Shown piece after piece: positions 1 to 8,535 of a DNA stretch of 64,000 bases. How positions within the stretch are numbered: the stretch's first letter is position 1; each line of letters starts with the position of its first letter. Origin of the DNA: Hymenobacter jeongseonensis (GTDB lineage: Bacteria; Bacteroidota; Bacteroidia; Cytophagales; Hymenobacteraceae); assembly GCF_015694725.1 (NCBI RefSeq), contig NZ_JADQDQ010000001.1, positions 372,001 to 436,000 of the forward strand. The letters are read 5' to 3'. A program made the translations under genes and the position numbers. Below the pieces are notes generated by a model, which worked only from the letters and a program-made list of their open reading frames with translations, searched no databases and was not told the origin of the DNA.

Positions 1-23
1 CTTGCTGTCTTAAATCTATTTCG

Positions 24-839
24 ATGCTTCCTTCTTCTTCTGTTGCTGGGCCGCGTGGCACTTTAGTCATGCTAGGCGGCGGCGACGACGACCCTATGTT
101 GGCCATGTTAGCTGGGCTGATACCCGGCCAGTCGGCCATCATTGAGGTGCTTACCACGGCCACCCGGCGCCAGCCAGCCCGCACCGCGGCCGCCTACGCC
201 CACGCTTGGCACCAGCTCGATTGCCCCCACGTGCGGCACCTGCGCGTAGACGAGCTGCACCCCGCCGACGACCCCGCCACGCTGGCCCGCTTGCGCAAAG
301 CCACGCTCATCTTCATGAGCGGCGGCGACCAGGAGCGCCTGACTGATTTCTTGCTAGGTACCGAATTCTTGGCCATTCTCAAGGACAAGTACCAGAACGA
401 AACGGGCTTTGTGCTGGCTGGCACCAGCGCCGGCGCGTCGGCCATGGCCGAGTTTATGCTGGTGTACGGCCACGGCTGGCGCAGCCTCAAGCGCGGCAAC
501 ATTGACGTGAAGCCCGGCCTGGGCCTGCTGCCCGGCGTGGTACTCGACCAGCATTTTGCCGAGCGGGGCCGCTACCCGCGCCTAATGCACGCGGTGCTGA
601 CGCAGCCCGACTTGTTGGGCGTAGGCTTGAGCGAGGAAACAGGCATTATTATCAGTCCCGACCGGCTTGCGCAGGTTTTTGGCGACGAAGTGGTGGTCGT
701 GGTCGATGCCACGCAAGTCACGCATAGCAACCTGACGGACCTGCCCGATGGCCAAATGATAAGCGGCCACGGCTTGTGCCTGCACCTGCTCGTGGCCGGC
801 CAGCAACTGAACCTTGCGAGCCGCGAAGTAATAAAATAA
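24..839 (+). CDS. cphB: Cyanophycinase (peptidase family S51)
   Basis: The 271-residue product matches cyanophycinase, a serine peptidase that cuts the storage polymer cyanophycin into beta-Asp-Arg dipeptides. The nucleophile elbow GTSAGAS is visible around residue 133, preceded by the FMSGGDQERL segment typical of the S51 family, and a conserved QHF lies near residue 179. No signal peptide is seen, so it should act in the cytoplasm. The length is normal for the family. No cyanophycin synthetase gene lies in the window, so the substrate here is inferred from the family; a related beta-aspartyl peptide would be the alternative. The ATG at 24 is close to the window edge and the upstream promoter cannot be seen in full. 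Confidence 0.9.
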   Translation: MLPSSSVAGPRGTLVMLGGGDDDPMLAMLAGLIPGQSAIIEVLTTATRRQPARTAAAYAHAWHQLDCPHVRHLRVDELHPADDPATLARLRKATLIFMSGGDQERLTDFLLGTEFLAILKDKYQNETGFVLAGTSAGASAMAEFMLVYGHGWRSLKRGNIDVKPGLGLLPGVVLDQHFAERGRYPRLMHAVLTQPDLLGVGLSEETGIIISPDRLAQVFGDEVVVVVDATQVTHSNLTDLPDGQMISGHGLCLHLLVAGQQLNLASREVIK

Positions 840-982
840 GGCCAAGCGTGGTGAAGGGCTGGCGATAAGATGCGCCCCGGTTTGGACTTCGCTACCTAAT
901 TACCCCGTTACTTCATCCCCCAATAGGGGCACCAAAGCGGCTGGTCTTTGCGTTAGTGCCGCGAAATCAATCTGTGCGATTC

Positions 983-2020
983 ATGCGTATTTCCCGTTTG
1001 TGGCTGCGGCCGCTACGTTTTCTGTGTTTGATGCTGGTGCTGGGCACGCTGCTGCCGTGGGCGTGTACCCGCAAGGCGGTTTCCTTCAACAGCAACCCCG
1101 AACAGCCCGCCACCGCGGCGCTCATCGCTGATACACTCACTCGGACCAGCGACACGCTCAATGGCCAACCTTCGCTAAGCACCGCGCGCAAGGTGGTGAT
1201 TACCAAGGAGCAGGAACGCGCCGCCAAAGATGCCGAAAAGGAAGCCCAGCGCAAGCCCAAAAAGAAAAAGAAGGTTTTTCTGGGCGAAAAAATCAAGCGT
1301 GCGTTCGCGAAGTCGGGACCCAAAGGCCGCAACCAGATTATTGAGGTGTTTTACTTCCTCAAGTATCCGATGCCGCTCAACGCCTACGCCCCGGCACACT
1401 ACTATTACGACACCAAGAAGCGACGAATCCTGAAGCTGGCGGCCGTAGAAGAGGACGAGCCCACGCTAAAAATCCTGCACGGCCCCTACAAAAAACTGCA
1501 GAATAATCAGGTCATCGAAACGGGCTTTTATGCCCTGGGCACTCGGCACCTGCGCTGGGAACGGTTTGACCGCAATGGCGTGCTGCTGAGCAAGGTGCAC
1601 TACGAAATGGGCTTTCCGCGCGATGCCAACGTGAGCTACTACGGTGAGGACCGCGCCAAAATCAACGAAGTAGTGCCTTACGTCAACGGCAGGCTGGAAG
1701 GCGATTACGCCAAGTTCCTGGATAATGGCCAGCCCGACTGGCGCGGCCAGTTTGAGAACGGCAAGCGCGTGGGCATCTGGACCAAGTATTGGGGCTTCCG
1801 TGGCCGGCGCCATTACGAGTACCAGTATGCCGAATCGGGCTACGACCCGGAAGTAGCGGAGCCGGAACTGGTGCGGGAATACAACCGCAACGCCACCATC
1901 ATTTTTGACAAAGAGAAGAACCTCGACAAGCGCGGCCAGCCCGAAGCCGAGGACCGGCCGGGCATGCGCCGGCCCGTGCCCCGCGCCGCGCCCAAAGTCT
2001 CCCCCAAGCGGGCCAAGTAA
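983..2020 (+). CDS. MORN-variant repeat lipoprotein, function unknown
   Basis: The product starts with a basic and hydrophobic signal ending in LLPWAC, which looks like a lipoprotein signal, so outer-membrane or periplasmic anchoring is likely. A lysine-rich stretch (around residue 90-115) follows, then several short segments of the antitoxin/MORN-variant kind, such as YVNGRLEGDYAKFLDNGQ and GQFENGKRVGIWTKYW. Such repeats are common in Bacteroidota surface proteins but give no specific function. A GTG start nine codons earlier (956) is open, but the ATG at 983 gives a proper signal peptide and is preferred. The C-terminus is rich in Arg, Pro and Lys. It stands alone between cyanophycinase and the converging yraN. 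Confidence 0.75.
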   Translation: MRISRLWLRPLRFLCLMLVLGTLLPWACTRKAVSFNSNPEQPATAALIADTLTRTSDTLNGQPSLSTARKVVITKEQERAAKDAEKEAQRKPKKKKKVFLGEKIKRAFAKSGPKGRNQIIEVFYFLKYPMPLNAYAPAHYYYDTKKRRILKLAAVEEDEPTLKILHGPYKKLQNNQVIETGFYALGTRHLRWERFDRNGVLLSKVHYEMGFPRDANVSYYGEDRAKINEVVPYVNGRLEGDYAKFLDNGQPDWRGQFENGKRVGIWTKYWGFRGRRHYEYQYAESGYDPEVAEPELVREYNRNATIIFDKEKNLDKRGQPEAEDRPGMRRPVPRAAPKVSPKRAK

Positions 2021-2085
2021 GGCCGAAAGCCGAAGTGCAGTCAGTGGGTTAAGTAGGTTGCCAAGCGGTTGTTCGGGAGCAAATT

Positions 2086-2445
2086 TTAGTAGAACGCATC
2101 CTCGAAGTGTTCGATGTGAAACGCGCGGCTGCGTAAAGTCAGCGCCACGATGTCGAAGCGGATGTCGCCGCGCCAGTCCAGTTCTTCTTGCAGGTGAGTG
2201 GCCGCCAGCCGGAACAGCTCTTTTTTGCGCGCCGATACAAACGTCTCGGGTGGTCCGTATTGGCCAGATGAACGGGTTTTGACTTCCACGAACACCAGCA
2301 GCGCTGTGCCGAGCTGCAACACCAGGTCTACTTCGGCGCGGCCATGGCGGTAGCCGCGGGCCACTACCTGGTACCCCTGGGCGAGGAAAAAATCGGCGGT
2401 AGCCATTTCGCCGGCTCGGCCTAATTCGTGGGGAGCGTAAGCCAT
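2086..2445 (-). CDS. yraN: YraN family endonuclease-like protein (UPF0102)
   Basis: This is a 119-residue protein with the UPF0102 layout: an N-terminal helix with LGRAGE, then the restriction-endonuclease-like core motif with AEVDLV and FVEVKTRSS. The D and ExK residues match the PD-(D/E)xK nuclease fold. The family is widespread and is thought to act on branched or damaged DNA, but its cellular role is not well settled. Length is normal. It is transcribed from the minus strand, convergent with the lipoprotein gene at 983-2020 and divergent from lipB, so it probably has its own transcript. Confidence 0.9.
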   Translation of the reverse strand: MAYAPHELGRAGEMATADFFLAQGYQVVARGYRHGRAEVDLVLQLGTALLVFVEVKTRSSGQYGPPETFVSARKKELFRLAATHLQEELDWRGDIRFDIVALTLRSRAFHIEHFEDAFY

Positions 2446-2576
2446 TTAAAAGCGAAAAGCCGTTGCCGCTGCGGCCATTGGATGAGCAGCTGCAAGCTAT
2501 ACACTGGCGCGCGGATACAAGGAACGGCCGTTGTGCCCCAACAAAGGCCAAGGTCGGCAATGCCTACGACGCTTAG

Positions 2577-2584
2577 TACCTTTG
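2577..2584 (+). promoter_or_regulatory. Bacteroidota -7 promoter element before lipB
   Basis: TACCTTTG matches the TAnnTTTG -7 consensus of the Bacteroidota primary sigma factor and lies 25 bases before the lipB ATG. A clear -33 TTTG is not seen at the usual distance. Confidence 0.55.
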
Positions 2585-2609
2585 CGTCCCGTTTCACTAC
2601 CTCACGCTC

Positions 2610-3434
2610 ATGGCCGCTTCCGTAGAACCGTTCTCGCCTCCGCTGCGCGCCGCCAGCTTGGCCGAGAACTCCAGCCCCAAGCTCAACCGTACTTTGCAGG
2701 TGCAGCGCTTGGGTCTGGTGGATTATGTGGCCACATGGCAATACCAGGAAGACCTGATGGCGGCTACGCTGGCCATCAAAACGCAAAACCGCCAAGCCGA
2801 AACCAACGGCCTGCCGCCGGCACCAACGCCCAATCACTTGCTGCTCTGCGAGCACCCGCACACGTACACTTTAGGAAAAAGCGGCAAGCCCGAACACCTG
2901 CTACTCGATGACGCGGCCTTGGCAGCACACGGAGCCAGCTACCACCGCATCAACCGGGGCGGCGATATTACCTACCACGGGCCCGGCCAACTGGTGGGCT
3001 ACCCGATTCTGGACCTCGATAACTTCCGGCCCGATATTCACTGGTACCTGCGCATGCTGGAGGAGGCCGTTATCCGCACCTTGGCGGAGTACGGCCTTAA
3101 TGCCGGGCGCATTGCCGGGCTTACCGGCGTGTGGCTCGATTGGGAAGAGGGCGCCCCGAACCCCCGCAAAATTTGCGCCCTGGGCGTGAAGTGCAGCCGC
3201 TGGGTGACGCTGCACGGCTTCGCACTGAACGTGAATCCGGACCTCGCGTATTTTGGCCACATTGTGCCCTGCGGCATCACCGACAAAGCTGTGACGTCTC
3301 TGGCACAAGAGTTGGGGTATTCGGCGCCCGTGTCCGTAGCCGAGGTCCAGGAACGCCTGCTGCCTCATGTAGTAGCGTTGCTGGGCGCCGATTTATTGTC
3401 TTATCTCCCCGCTCCCGATAGTTCAAAAGCCTAA
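2610..3434 (+). CDS. lipB: Octanoyltransferase LipB
   Basis: LipB moves octanoyl groups from acyl carrier protein to the lipoyl domains of enzymes such as pyruvate dehydrogenase, the first step of lipoate synthesis. The signature [18 protein letters not shown] is present, followed by RKICALGVK, which carries the catalytic lysine, and HIVPCGI, which carries the acyl-accepting cysteine. At 274 residues it is slightly longer than many homologues because of an N-terminal extension of about 30 residues and a short insert near residue 60. The ATG at 2610 fits the TACCTTTG element 25 bases upstream. lipA is not in the window. Confidence 0.95.
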   Translation: MAASVEPFSPPLRAASLAENSSPKLNRTLQVQRLGLVDYVATWQYQEDLMAATLAIKTQNRQAETNGLPPAPTPNHLLLCEHPHTYTLGKSGKPEHLLLDDAALAAHGASYHRINRGGDITYHGPGQLVGYPILDLDNFRPDIHWYLRMLEEAVIRTLAEYGLNAGRIAGLTGVWLDWEEGAPNPRKICALGVKCSRWVTLHGFALNVNPDLAYFGHIVPCGITDKAVTSLAQELGYSAPVSVAEVQERLLPHVVALLGADLLSYLPAPDSSKA

Positions 3435-3484
3435 CTTGCGCTGCGCCCTAGGTGGCGGTACAAGCTGGCTAAATCTCTGATTCT

Positions 3485-3901
3485 GTGAAACAAGATATTC
3501 CTTTTGAGCCAGTAGCAGGCGTTTCGGTGGCCATCGTTCCCGATGAGGAGGGCCGAACGCCCGACGGGCAGCCGATTTGGCAAGTTTACTTGTTGAACCA
3601 CAATGATTTCCCTTTGCAAAATGTCATTGTCAATGCCAATGGCTACGGCTCGCGGGAAGACGGTGAGCCGGTGCGTACTTCTACTCTGCGCTATCTTTTT
3701 GAGGAGGTGCCGCCCCACGCGGCCGTCCCCGTGGAGCCCATCGAAGCTGCCTTGTTTCATTTGAACAATCAATACTGGGTGAGTTACTACGCTGGACCTC
3801 AGATTTTTGACAAGAAATTCATTTTCGTCCCTGATTCCATTGTCGCCAACAACTGCACCCACATTGCTTTGCTCAACCGGGCGGGAGTATTGCATAGCTA
3901 G
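3485..3901 (+). CDS. Conserved Bacteroidota hypothetical protein
   Basis: This 138-residue acidic protein has no signal peptide or membrane segment. The sequence suggests a small beta-rich domain (WQVYLLNHNDFPLQNVIVN, FEEVPPHAAVPVEP, YWVSYYAGPQIFDKKFIFVP). I recognise the pattern from Bacteroidota genomes, where homologues are sometimes called phenylalanyl-tRNA synthetase alpha subunit. That label is not supported here, because no class II synthetase motif is present. The start is a GTG at 3485. It sits between lipB and a polyprenyl-phosphate sugar transferase, 58 bases before the latter, so co-transcription is possible. Confidence 0.75.
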   Translation: MKQDIPFEPVAGVSVAIVPDEEGRTPDGQPIWQVYLLNHNDFPLQNVIVNANGYGSREDGEPVRTSTLRYLFEEVPPHAAVPVEPIEAALFHLNNQYWVSYYAGPQIFDKKFIFVPDSIVANNCTHIALLNRAGVLHS

Positions 3902-3959
3902 CCGGCTCGGCGTTACAGTCGTTCGGCTAGCCGCCGATTTATAACACAAAAACCTTTAT

Positions 3960-5045
3960 ATGAATCACTTCGATATTCCTTTGGGCCTGTCTTGGATGTG
4001 GGCACTGCTGGTGTCGCTCTTTGCCGTGCCGTCCATTATCTACATTGCCCACCTCAAAAATATGCTCGATACCCCCAATGGGCGCACCGTGCACATGTCG
4101 CTCACCCCGCGGCTGGGCGGCGTGGCGGTGTTCGCGGGCTTCATGTCGGCCCTCACCATCTTCGCCCCGTTAGAAAACGGCGCCAAGGAGCTGTTGGCGG
4201 GCTGCATTATCCTCTTCTTCGTGGGCCTCAAGGACGATTTGGTGGGGATGTCGGTTTCAAAGAAATTCGTGGGCCAATTGCTGGCCACCGGCATTGTGAT
4301 GATAATGGCCGACGTTCGCATCACCAGCTTTCAAGGGATTCTGGGGGTGCATAGTTTGCCGATTGGCATCAGCTACGCCTTCACGCTAGGGGTCATTGTC
4401 GGCATCACCAACGCCATCAACCTCATCGATGGCCTGGATGGATTGGCCGGTACTATTGTGCTGATAATCAGCAGTACGTTTGGGTATTATTTCTATATGT
4501 ATGGCGGTTCCAGCTACGGTAACTACGCTTTTGTAGCCGTCTGCCTGATTGGGGGCTTGCTGGGTTTTCTGCGTTACAACTTCCATCGCGCCCCCATTTT
4601 CATGGGCGACACGGGGTCGTTGGTGTGCGGATTTATCGTGTCCGTACTGGCCATTCAGTTCATCGAAATGGGCCTGCGGGTAGACGAGCCTTTTGGTTCT
4701 TCAGCGCCCTCGGTGGCTGTCGGCATTTTGTTTGTACCATTGTTCGATACGCTACGGGTCTTTTCGCTGCGCATGCTGGCGGGCCGTTCGCCCTTTTCCC
4801 CGGATAAAAACCACATTCACCACCGCATTCTGGCCATGGGCTTTCAGCAAATCAGCACCGTGCTATTGCTGGGCTTGCTCAATATTCTGGTCATTCTATT
4901 CGTTATTCGATTTGCCGCCCTTGGCAACACCGTCATTATTCTGGCATTGGCCGCATTCTCAGCTTTGCTGAGCATCTTCTTTGGCGTTTACCAAAGCCGT
5001 ATCTCCCGCCGCCAACTGCTGGCCGCCGAAACCACCACGAGCTAG
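3960..5045 (+). CDS. MraY/WecA-type polyprenyl-phosphate sugar-1-P transferase
   Basis: This is an integral membrane protein of about 10-11 hydrophobic segments that moves a sugar-1-phosphate from a UDP-sugar to undecaprenyl phosphate, starting a cell-surface glycan. Family signatures are all present: the DTPNGRTVH and LGGVAVF region near residue 35-55, FFVGLKDDLVG with the aspartate pair, NAINLIDGLDGLAG, FMGDTGSL, and the HIHHRI loop. The histidine loop resembles WecA/TagO more than MraY, so an O-antigen or exopolysaccharide primer is more likely than the peptidoglycan enzyme. The exact sugar cannot be told. Its stop is only 14 bases before the DUF4271 gene, which suggests an operon. Confidence 0.88.
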   Translation: MNHFDIPLGLSWMWALLVSLFAVPSIIYIAHLKNMLDTPNGRTVHMSLTPRLGGVAVFAGFMSALTIFAPLENGAKELLAGCIILFFVGLKDDLVGMSVSKKFVGQLLATGIVMIMADVRITSFQGILGVHSLPIGISYAFTLGVIVGITNAINLIDGLDGLAGTIVLIISSTFGYYFYMYGGSSYGNYAFVAVCLIGGLLGFLRYNFHRAPIFMGDTGSLVCGFIVSVLAIQFIEMGLRVDEPFGSSAPSVAVGILFVPLFDTLRVFSLRMLAGRSPFSPDKNHIHHRILAMGFQQISTVLLLGLLNILVILFVIRFAALGNTVIILALAAFSALLSIFFGVYQSRISRRQLLAAETTTS

Positions 5046-5059
5046 TTTCCCGCATTCAA

Positions 5060-6247
5060 ATGGTAACCCCGGGCTCATTGCGCACCTACTGCCTGCTTAT
5101 TGGCAGCCTGTTGCTGGCAATGGCGGCGGCCCTGAGTCCGGCACGAGCCAGCGAGTACCAACAGCTGCCGCCCGCTTCGCCCACCGCCCTCACCGATGAG
5201 TGGCTTATTCACGATGCCGCCCGCAATCGGCTCATCTTCTACCTGCCGGGCTATCATCAGCCCTCCCATGTGTATTACCAGTGGGTGCTAGTTGAGCGGA
5301 ACCAGCCTTTCCCGCTGTCCTTCGCTGCTCAGCCGGGCTTGAGTTTATTTCTGGACAACCAATTGGTTTTCACGGCCCGTACCGCCACCACATATTCGGT
5401 CGACATTGCGCAACTGCTGCCCGCGCAGTTGGCTCCGGGCCGGCATTTGCTGGCCGTTTGGCAGCCCGACGGTACCCCGGCGTTGGCTTCCTTCTCGGGG
5501 GGCAACGCTGTTGCCGTCGATGGCCAAGCGAAAGCGCGCGTAGGGGAGGCCCAGCCGCGGGTGCCCGGCCCGCAGGGGCAAAACGTTTATTTGGGGTTTT
5601 TGCTGGTGCTTGGGTTGTCCTATGGGGCCGTGCGCTCCACCTACCAATCGGGAATGGCGCGCATTTTTCAGATTGAAGAACTATTCGGCAACGGCAGCGA
5701 CCAGCAGGCGTTTCTTAGCAAGCCGGCCTTCTCGCTGCTCAATCTGCTGCTGGTCCTGTTGTTTTCCTTGTCGTTTGGCCTGTTGCTAACCGCCATTCAC
5801 ACCGACCTGCAAAATCTGCCCTTGCTGCGGCGCTTCTTCAACGTGCCCGAAACGGCCATTGCGGCGCGGGTGCTGCTTTATACGGTCATTATTGCCGCTT
5901 TTGTCTTCGGTAAGTACTTGTATGTGGGCGTTTTGGGATACATTTTCGGGTTGCAGTCGCTTGTAAATATGCAATATCGGGAATTTTTGCGCACCACGTT
6001 GCTGGCCGGTTTGGCGCTGCCCTTGGTGTTGCTGCTCTACCTAAGCCTGAATAGCAGCTACCCGCAACCGGTGGCCTGGGTGGCCAGCGCCGCAATTGGA
6101 ATCGTGCTTATTGGTACTGTCCTGCGCGTTGGCCGCACCCTGCACCACCACGCGTCGCTGCTGAATCTACATTTGTTTGCCTACCTTTGTGCAACTGAAG
6201 TACTGCCTTTGCTGGTTTTGCTTAAGCTTATTGTTTTTACCTACTAA
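5060..6247 (+). CDS. DUF4271 domain membrane protein
   Basis: The N-terminal part has a signal peptide (cleavage near ALSPARA-S) and a roughly 150-residue exported beta-rich domain. The C-terminal half has about six membrane segments and matches the DUF4271 family, restricted to Bacteroidota. The function is unknown. Association of this family with hemD, seen here directly downstream, is a recurring gene order in the phylum from memory, so the pair is probably co-transcribed. A role near heme synthesis or the envelope is only inference. Confidence 0.8.
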   Translation: MVTPGSLRTYCLLIGSLLLAMAAALSPARASEYQQLPPASPTALTDEWLIHDAARNRLIFYLPGYHQPSHVYYQWVLVERNQPFPLSFAAQPGLSLFLDNQLVFTARTATTYSVDIAQLLPAQLAPGRHLLAVWQPDGTPALASFSGGNAVAVDGQAKARVGEAQPRVPGPQGQNVYLGFLLVLGLSYGAVRSTYQSGMARIFQIEELFGNGSDQQAFLSKPAFSLLNLLLVLLFSLSFGLLLTAIHTDLQNLPLLRRFFNVPETAIAARVLLYTVIIAAFVFGKYLYVGVLGYIFGLQSLVNMQYREFLRTTLLAGLALPLVLLLYLSLNSSYPQPVAWVASAAIGIVLIGTVLRVGRTLHHHASLLNLHLFAYLCATEVLPLLVLLKLIVFTY

Positions 6248-6324
6248 TAGGCTGTCGCCGTATACGTCGTATTAGCCCATTTCGCCTCCTCTTATTGTCC
6301 TAATATTACCCTTTCCATTCCTGT

Positions 6325-7155
6325 ATGGCCGAGAGTGCAGAGAAGCCGGGCACAGGCCGGCATGCCAAGCGCATCACGAGTATCCTGGTTACCCAGCCCA
6401 AGCCCACCAACGACGTATCTCCCTACTTCGCAATTGCCGAAAAATATGGCATTCAGGTGGATTTTCGGGAGTTCATTGAGGTACAGCCTGTGTCCTACAA
6501 GGACTTCCGGCGCGAGAAAATAAATATATTGGAATTTACTGCTGTTATTTTTACCAGCCGTAACGCCGTTGACCATTTTTTCCGCATCTGCCAGGAAGCC
6601 AAGTTGGAAATGCCGGCTGAGATGAAGTATTTCTGCATCTCGGAGCAAACAGCTAACTACTTGCAGAAGTACATCGTGCTACGCAAGCGCAAGTTGTTTG
6701 TGGGCGAGCGCACGGCGGCTGATTTGTTCGACGTTATCAAAAAGCACAAAGGGGAGAAGTTCTTGTACCCCTGCTCCGATATCCGCAAAGACGACTTGCC
6801 GGTGTTTATGCGCGCCAACAACCTGAAATTCTCAGAGGCCGTTATCTACCGCACGGTCGCCAGCGACCTGTCCGACCTTTCGGATGTGAAGTACGACTGC
6901 ATCGCCTTTTTCAGTCCGTCGGGCATTAGCTCCCTCTTCATCAACTTCCCCGACTTTGTGCAGGATGGCACACGCATTGCTGCGTTCGGACCCACCACGG
7001 CCAAAGCCGTAACCGATGCTGGCCTAATCCTTGATATCGAAGCTCCCCACCCAAATGCCCCGTCGATGACCGGAGCCATCGAAGCCTATATTCGGCGGCA
7101 TGCCCAAAGCGAAACCGGAAAAACGAGTTCCAAAAACGCCAGTTCCAACGGTTAG
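6325..7155 (+). CDS. hemD: Uroporphyrinogen-III synthase HemD
   Basis: HemD closes and inverts ring D of hydroxymethylbilane to make uroporphyrinogen III for heme and related tetrapyrroles. The protein has the two-lobed HemD layout, with FTSRNAVDHFF in the first lobe, a middle EAVIYRT segment, and the second-lobe signatures FFSPSGISSLF and IAAFGPTTAKAVTDAGL. At 276 residues it is normal length with a short charged tail (RRHAQSETGKTSSKN). It follows the DUF4271 gene by 77 bases. Other heme genes are not in the window, which is common in this phylum. Confidence 0.9.
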   Translation: MAESAEKPGTGRHAKRITSILVTQPKPTNDVSPYFAIAEKYGIQVDFREFIEVQPVSYKDFRREKINILEFTAVIFTSRNAVDHFFRICQEAKLEMPAEMKYFCISEQTANYLQKYIVLRKRKLFVGERTAADLFDVIKKHKGEKFLYPCSDIRKDDLPVFMRANNLKFSEAVIYRTVASDLSDLSDVKYDCIAFFSPSGISSLFINFPDFVQDGTRIAAFGPTTAKAVTDAGLILDIEAPHPNAPSMTGAIEAYIRRHAQSETGKTSSKNASSNG

Positions 7156-7223
7156 TAAGTCCAAAGCAAGAAGCCGTGCCGCAAGCTACCCTTGTGCTGT
7201 TTCTTTAGAGAATGTTTTTGGCT

Positions 7224-7231
7224 TACATTTG
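7224..7231 (+). promoter_or_regulatory. Candidate -7 promoter element before porP/sprF
   Basis: TACATTTG fits the TAnnTTTG consensus, 60 bases before the chosen ATG at 7292. It supports starting the PorP/SprF gene at 7292 and not at the upstream ATG at 7100, which would overlap hemD. No clear -33 partner is seen. Confidence 0.45.
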
Positions 7232-7291
7232 GTAGCTATTCTCCTGGCACGCCTTCCTTCCCTTCTTCTTCTATCTCCCCATCCCTGCACC

Positions 7292-8287
7292 ATGAAAGTA
7301 ACGTTATTCGCGACGCTGCTGCTCTCTGTTGCAGCCGGTTCTGCTTTTGCGCAACAGCAGCCGCAGTTTACCCAATACGGGATGAATGGCATGTTCCTCA
7401 ACCCAGCTTACGCTGGCATCAAGGGCTACGGGGAGTTCAACCTGATTGGCCGTTACCAGTACTTTAATTACGGAACTTACGGCGATGCCAACGGCTCGCC
7501 CCGCACCGGGCTGATTACCGGGTCGCTGCCGGTGCTGGCCACGAATGGCGGCGTGGGGTTGGCCGTGTATTATGACCAAGCCGGCATGGCGAAAATGACC
7601 AATGCGGCGCTCTCGTATTCGCAGCACGTCAAGTTAGGCGCCGGAACGCTGGGCATCGGCCTGCAAGGGATTTACACTTATTTGGGCAAAGGCACTTACA
7701 TCGCCATCGACGAGAACGACGTCAACGTGCCCAAGAATGCTTCCGACAGCAAATTTGACTTGGGTGCCGGGTTTTGGTATGAATCGCCAAAGTTCTACGC
7801 CGGGCTGAGCGTTAACAACCTGCTTCGTTCCGAATACTCCTTCAAAAGCGGCGGCACCGAGGGCACTCCTAGCCAGTACCTGGCTGAAAATCATGCGTAT
7901 TTAACAGCTGGTTATAATATCGATGCGTCTTCAAACGTTGTTGTGACGCCCACCGCACTGATAAAGGCCGTGTTGCCCGGCGAGTTTTCTAGCAGTAGCA
8001 AATTTGCCGATGCCAAGAACTACTCCTTTGAAGGCGGCGTTCGGGCCACTATTGATGATAAATATTGGGCTGGCCTTAACTACCGGCACGAAGAATCAGT
8101 ATCAGCCCTGGTTGGGCTGGGTTTCGGAAAAGATAACGCCATGCGGTTTGGTTATGCCTTCGATTTTATAGCCTTCAACCAAGATGCCCGAGCATTTAGC
8201 TCACACGAAATTATGCTTTCCTATCGTTTGCCTAAGGCAATTCTGAATACACGTCCGGCTATCCGTACGCCTCGTTATAGCTTCTAA
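7292..8287 (+). CDS. PorP/SprF family type IX secretion outer membrane protein
   Basis: The 331-residue product begins with a clear signal peptide (MKVTLFATLLLSVAAGSAFA, then QQQPQFTQYG). It continues as an outer-membrane beta-barrel with the family opening FTQYGMNGMFLNPAYAGIKG. PorP/SprF proteins hold or deliver T9SS products at the outer membrane, and members are often paired with large surface adhesins. It directly precedes gldKLMN, the classical placing. An in-frame ATG at 7100 would add 64 residues, overlap hemD and bury the signal peptide, so 7292 was chosen. The last residues form the usual aromatic barrel end (RYSF). Confidence 0.92.
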   Translation: MKVTLFATLLLSVAAGSAFAQQQPQFTQYGMNGMFLNPAYAGIKGYGEFNLIGRYQYFNYGTYGDANGSPRTGLITGSLPVLATNGGVGLAVYYDQAGMAKMTNAALSYSQHVKLGAGTLGIGLQGIYTYLGKGTYIAIDENDVNVPKNASDSKFDLGAGFWYESPKFYAGLSVNNLLRSEYSFKSGGTEGTPSQYLAENHAYLTAGYNIDASSNVVVTPTALIKAVLPGEFSSSSKFADAKNYSFEGGVRATIDDKYWAGLNYRHEESVSALVGLGFGKDNAMRFGYAFDFIAFNQDARAFSSHEIMLSYRLPKAILNTRPAIRTPRYSF

Positions 8288-8445
8288 TTTTCCTATTTTA
8301 TGGTCTTGCCACTGGTACTGCCTTTTTTATCGTAAGTTAGGATAAATTCTAGTCGGGCGTCTTGCCTGCAAAACGGATTAACCGAGTTATTCGCGCCATT
8401 CAGCGTGTTTGTCACCGATTTCGTCGCCTGCATGGAAAACCAGGT

Positions 8446-8477
8446 ATTGCACATCATCCCAAAAAAGTGTAGATTTG
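8446..8477 (+). promoter_or_regulatory. Candidate gldKLMN promoter
   Basis: A near-consensus -33 element (ATTG at 8446-8449) is followed after 20 bases by TAGATTTG at 8470-8477, a perfect TAnnTTTG -7 element. The gldK ATG is at 8536, leaving a leader of about 50 bases. The 250-base gap after porP/sprF suggests the gld genes can be transcribed separately. Confidence 0.6.
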
Positions 8478-8535
8478 CCAACCCATCCAACTGTACTTTA
8501 GCAGTATTGGCAATTAAAACAGAAATTAACTTCTC

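Noticed and set aside
3485..3901. Phenylalanyl-tRNA synthetase alpha subunit
   Set aside because: It is far too short and has no class II motifs. The name appears to be carried over from older annotations of the family.
7100..7291. A longer start for PorP/SprF
   Set aside because: The 64 extra codons overlap hemD and bury the signal peptide. ATG 7292 has a -7 promoter motif upstream.
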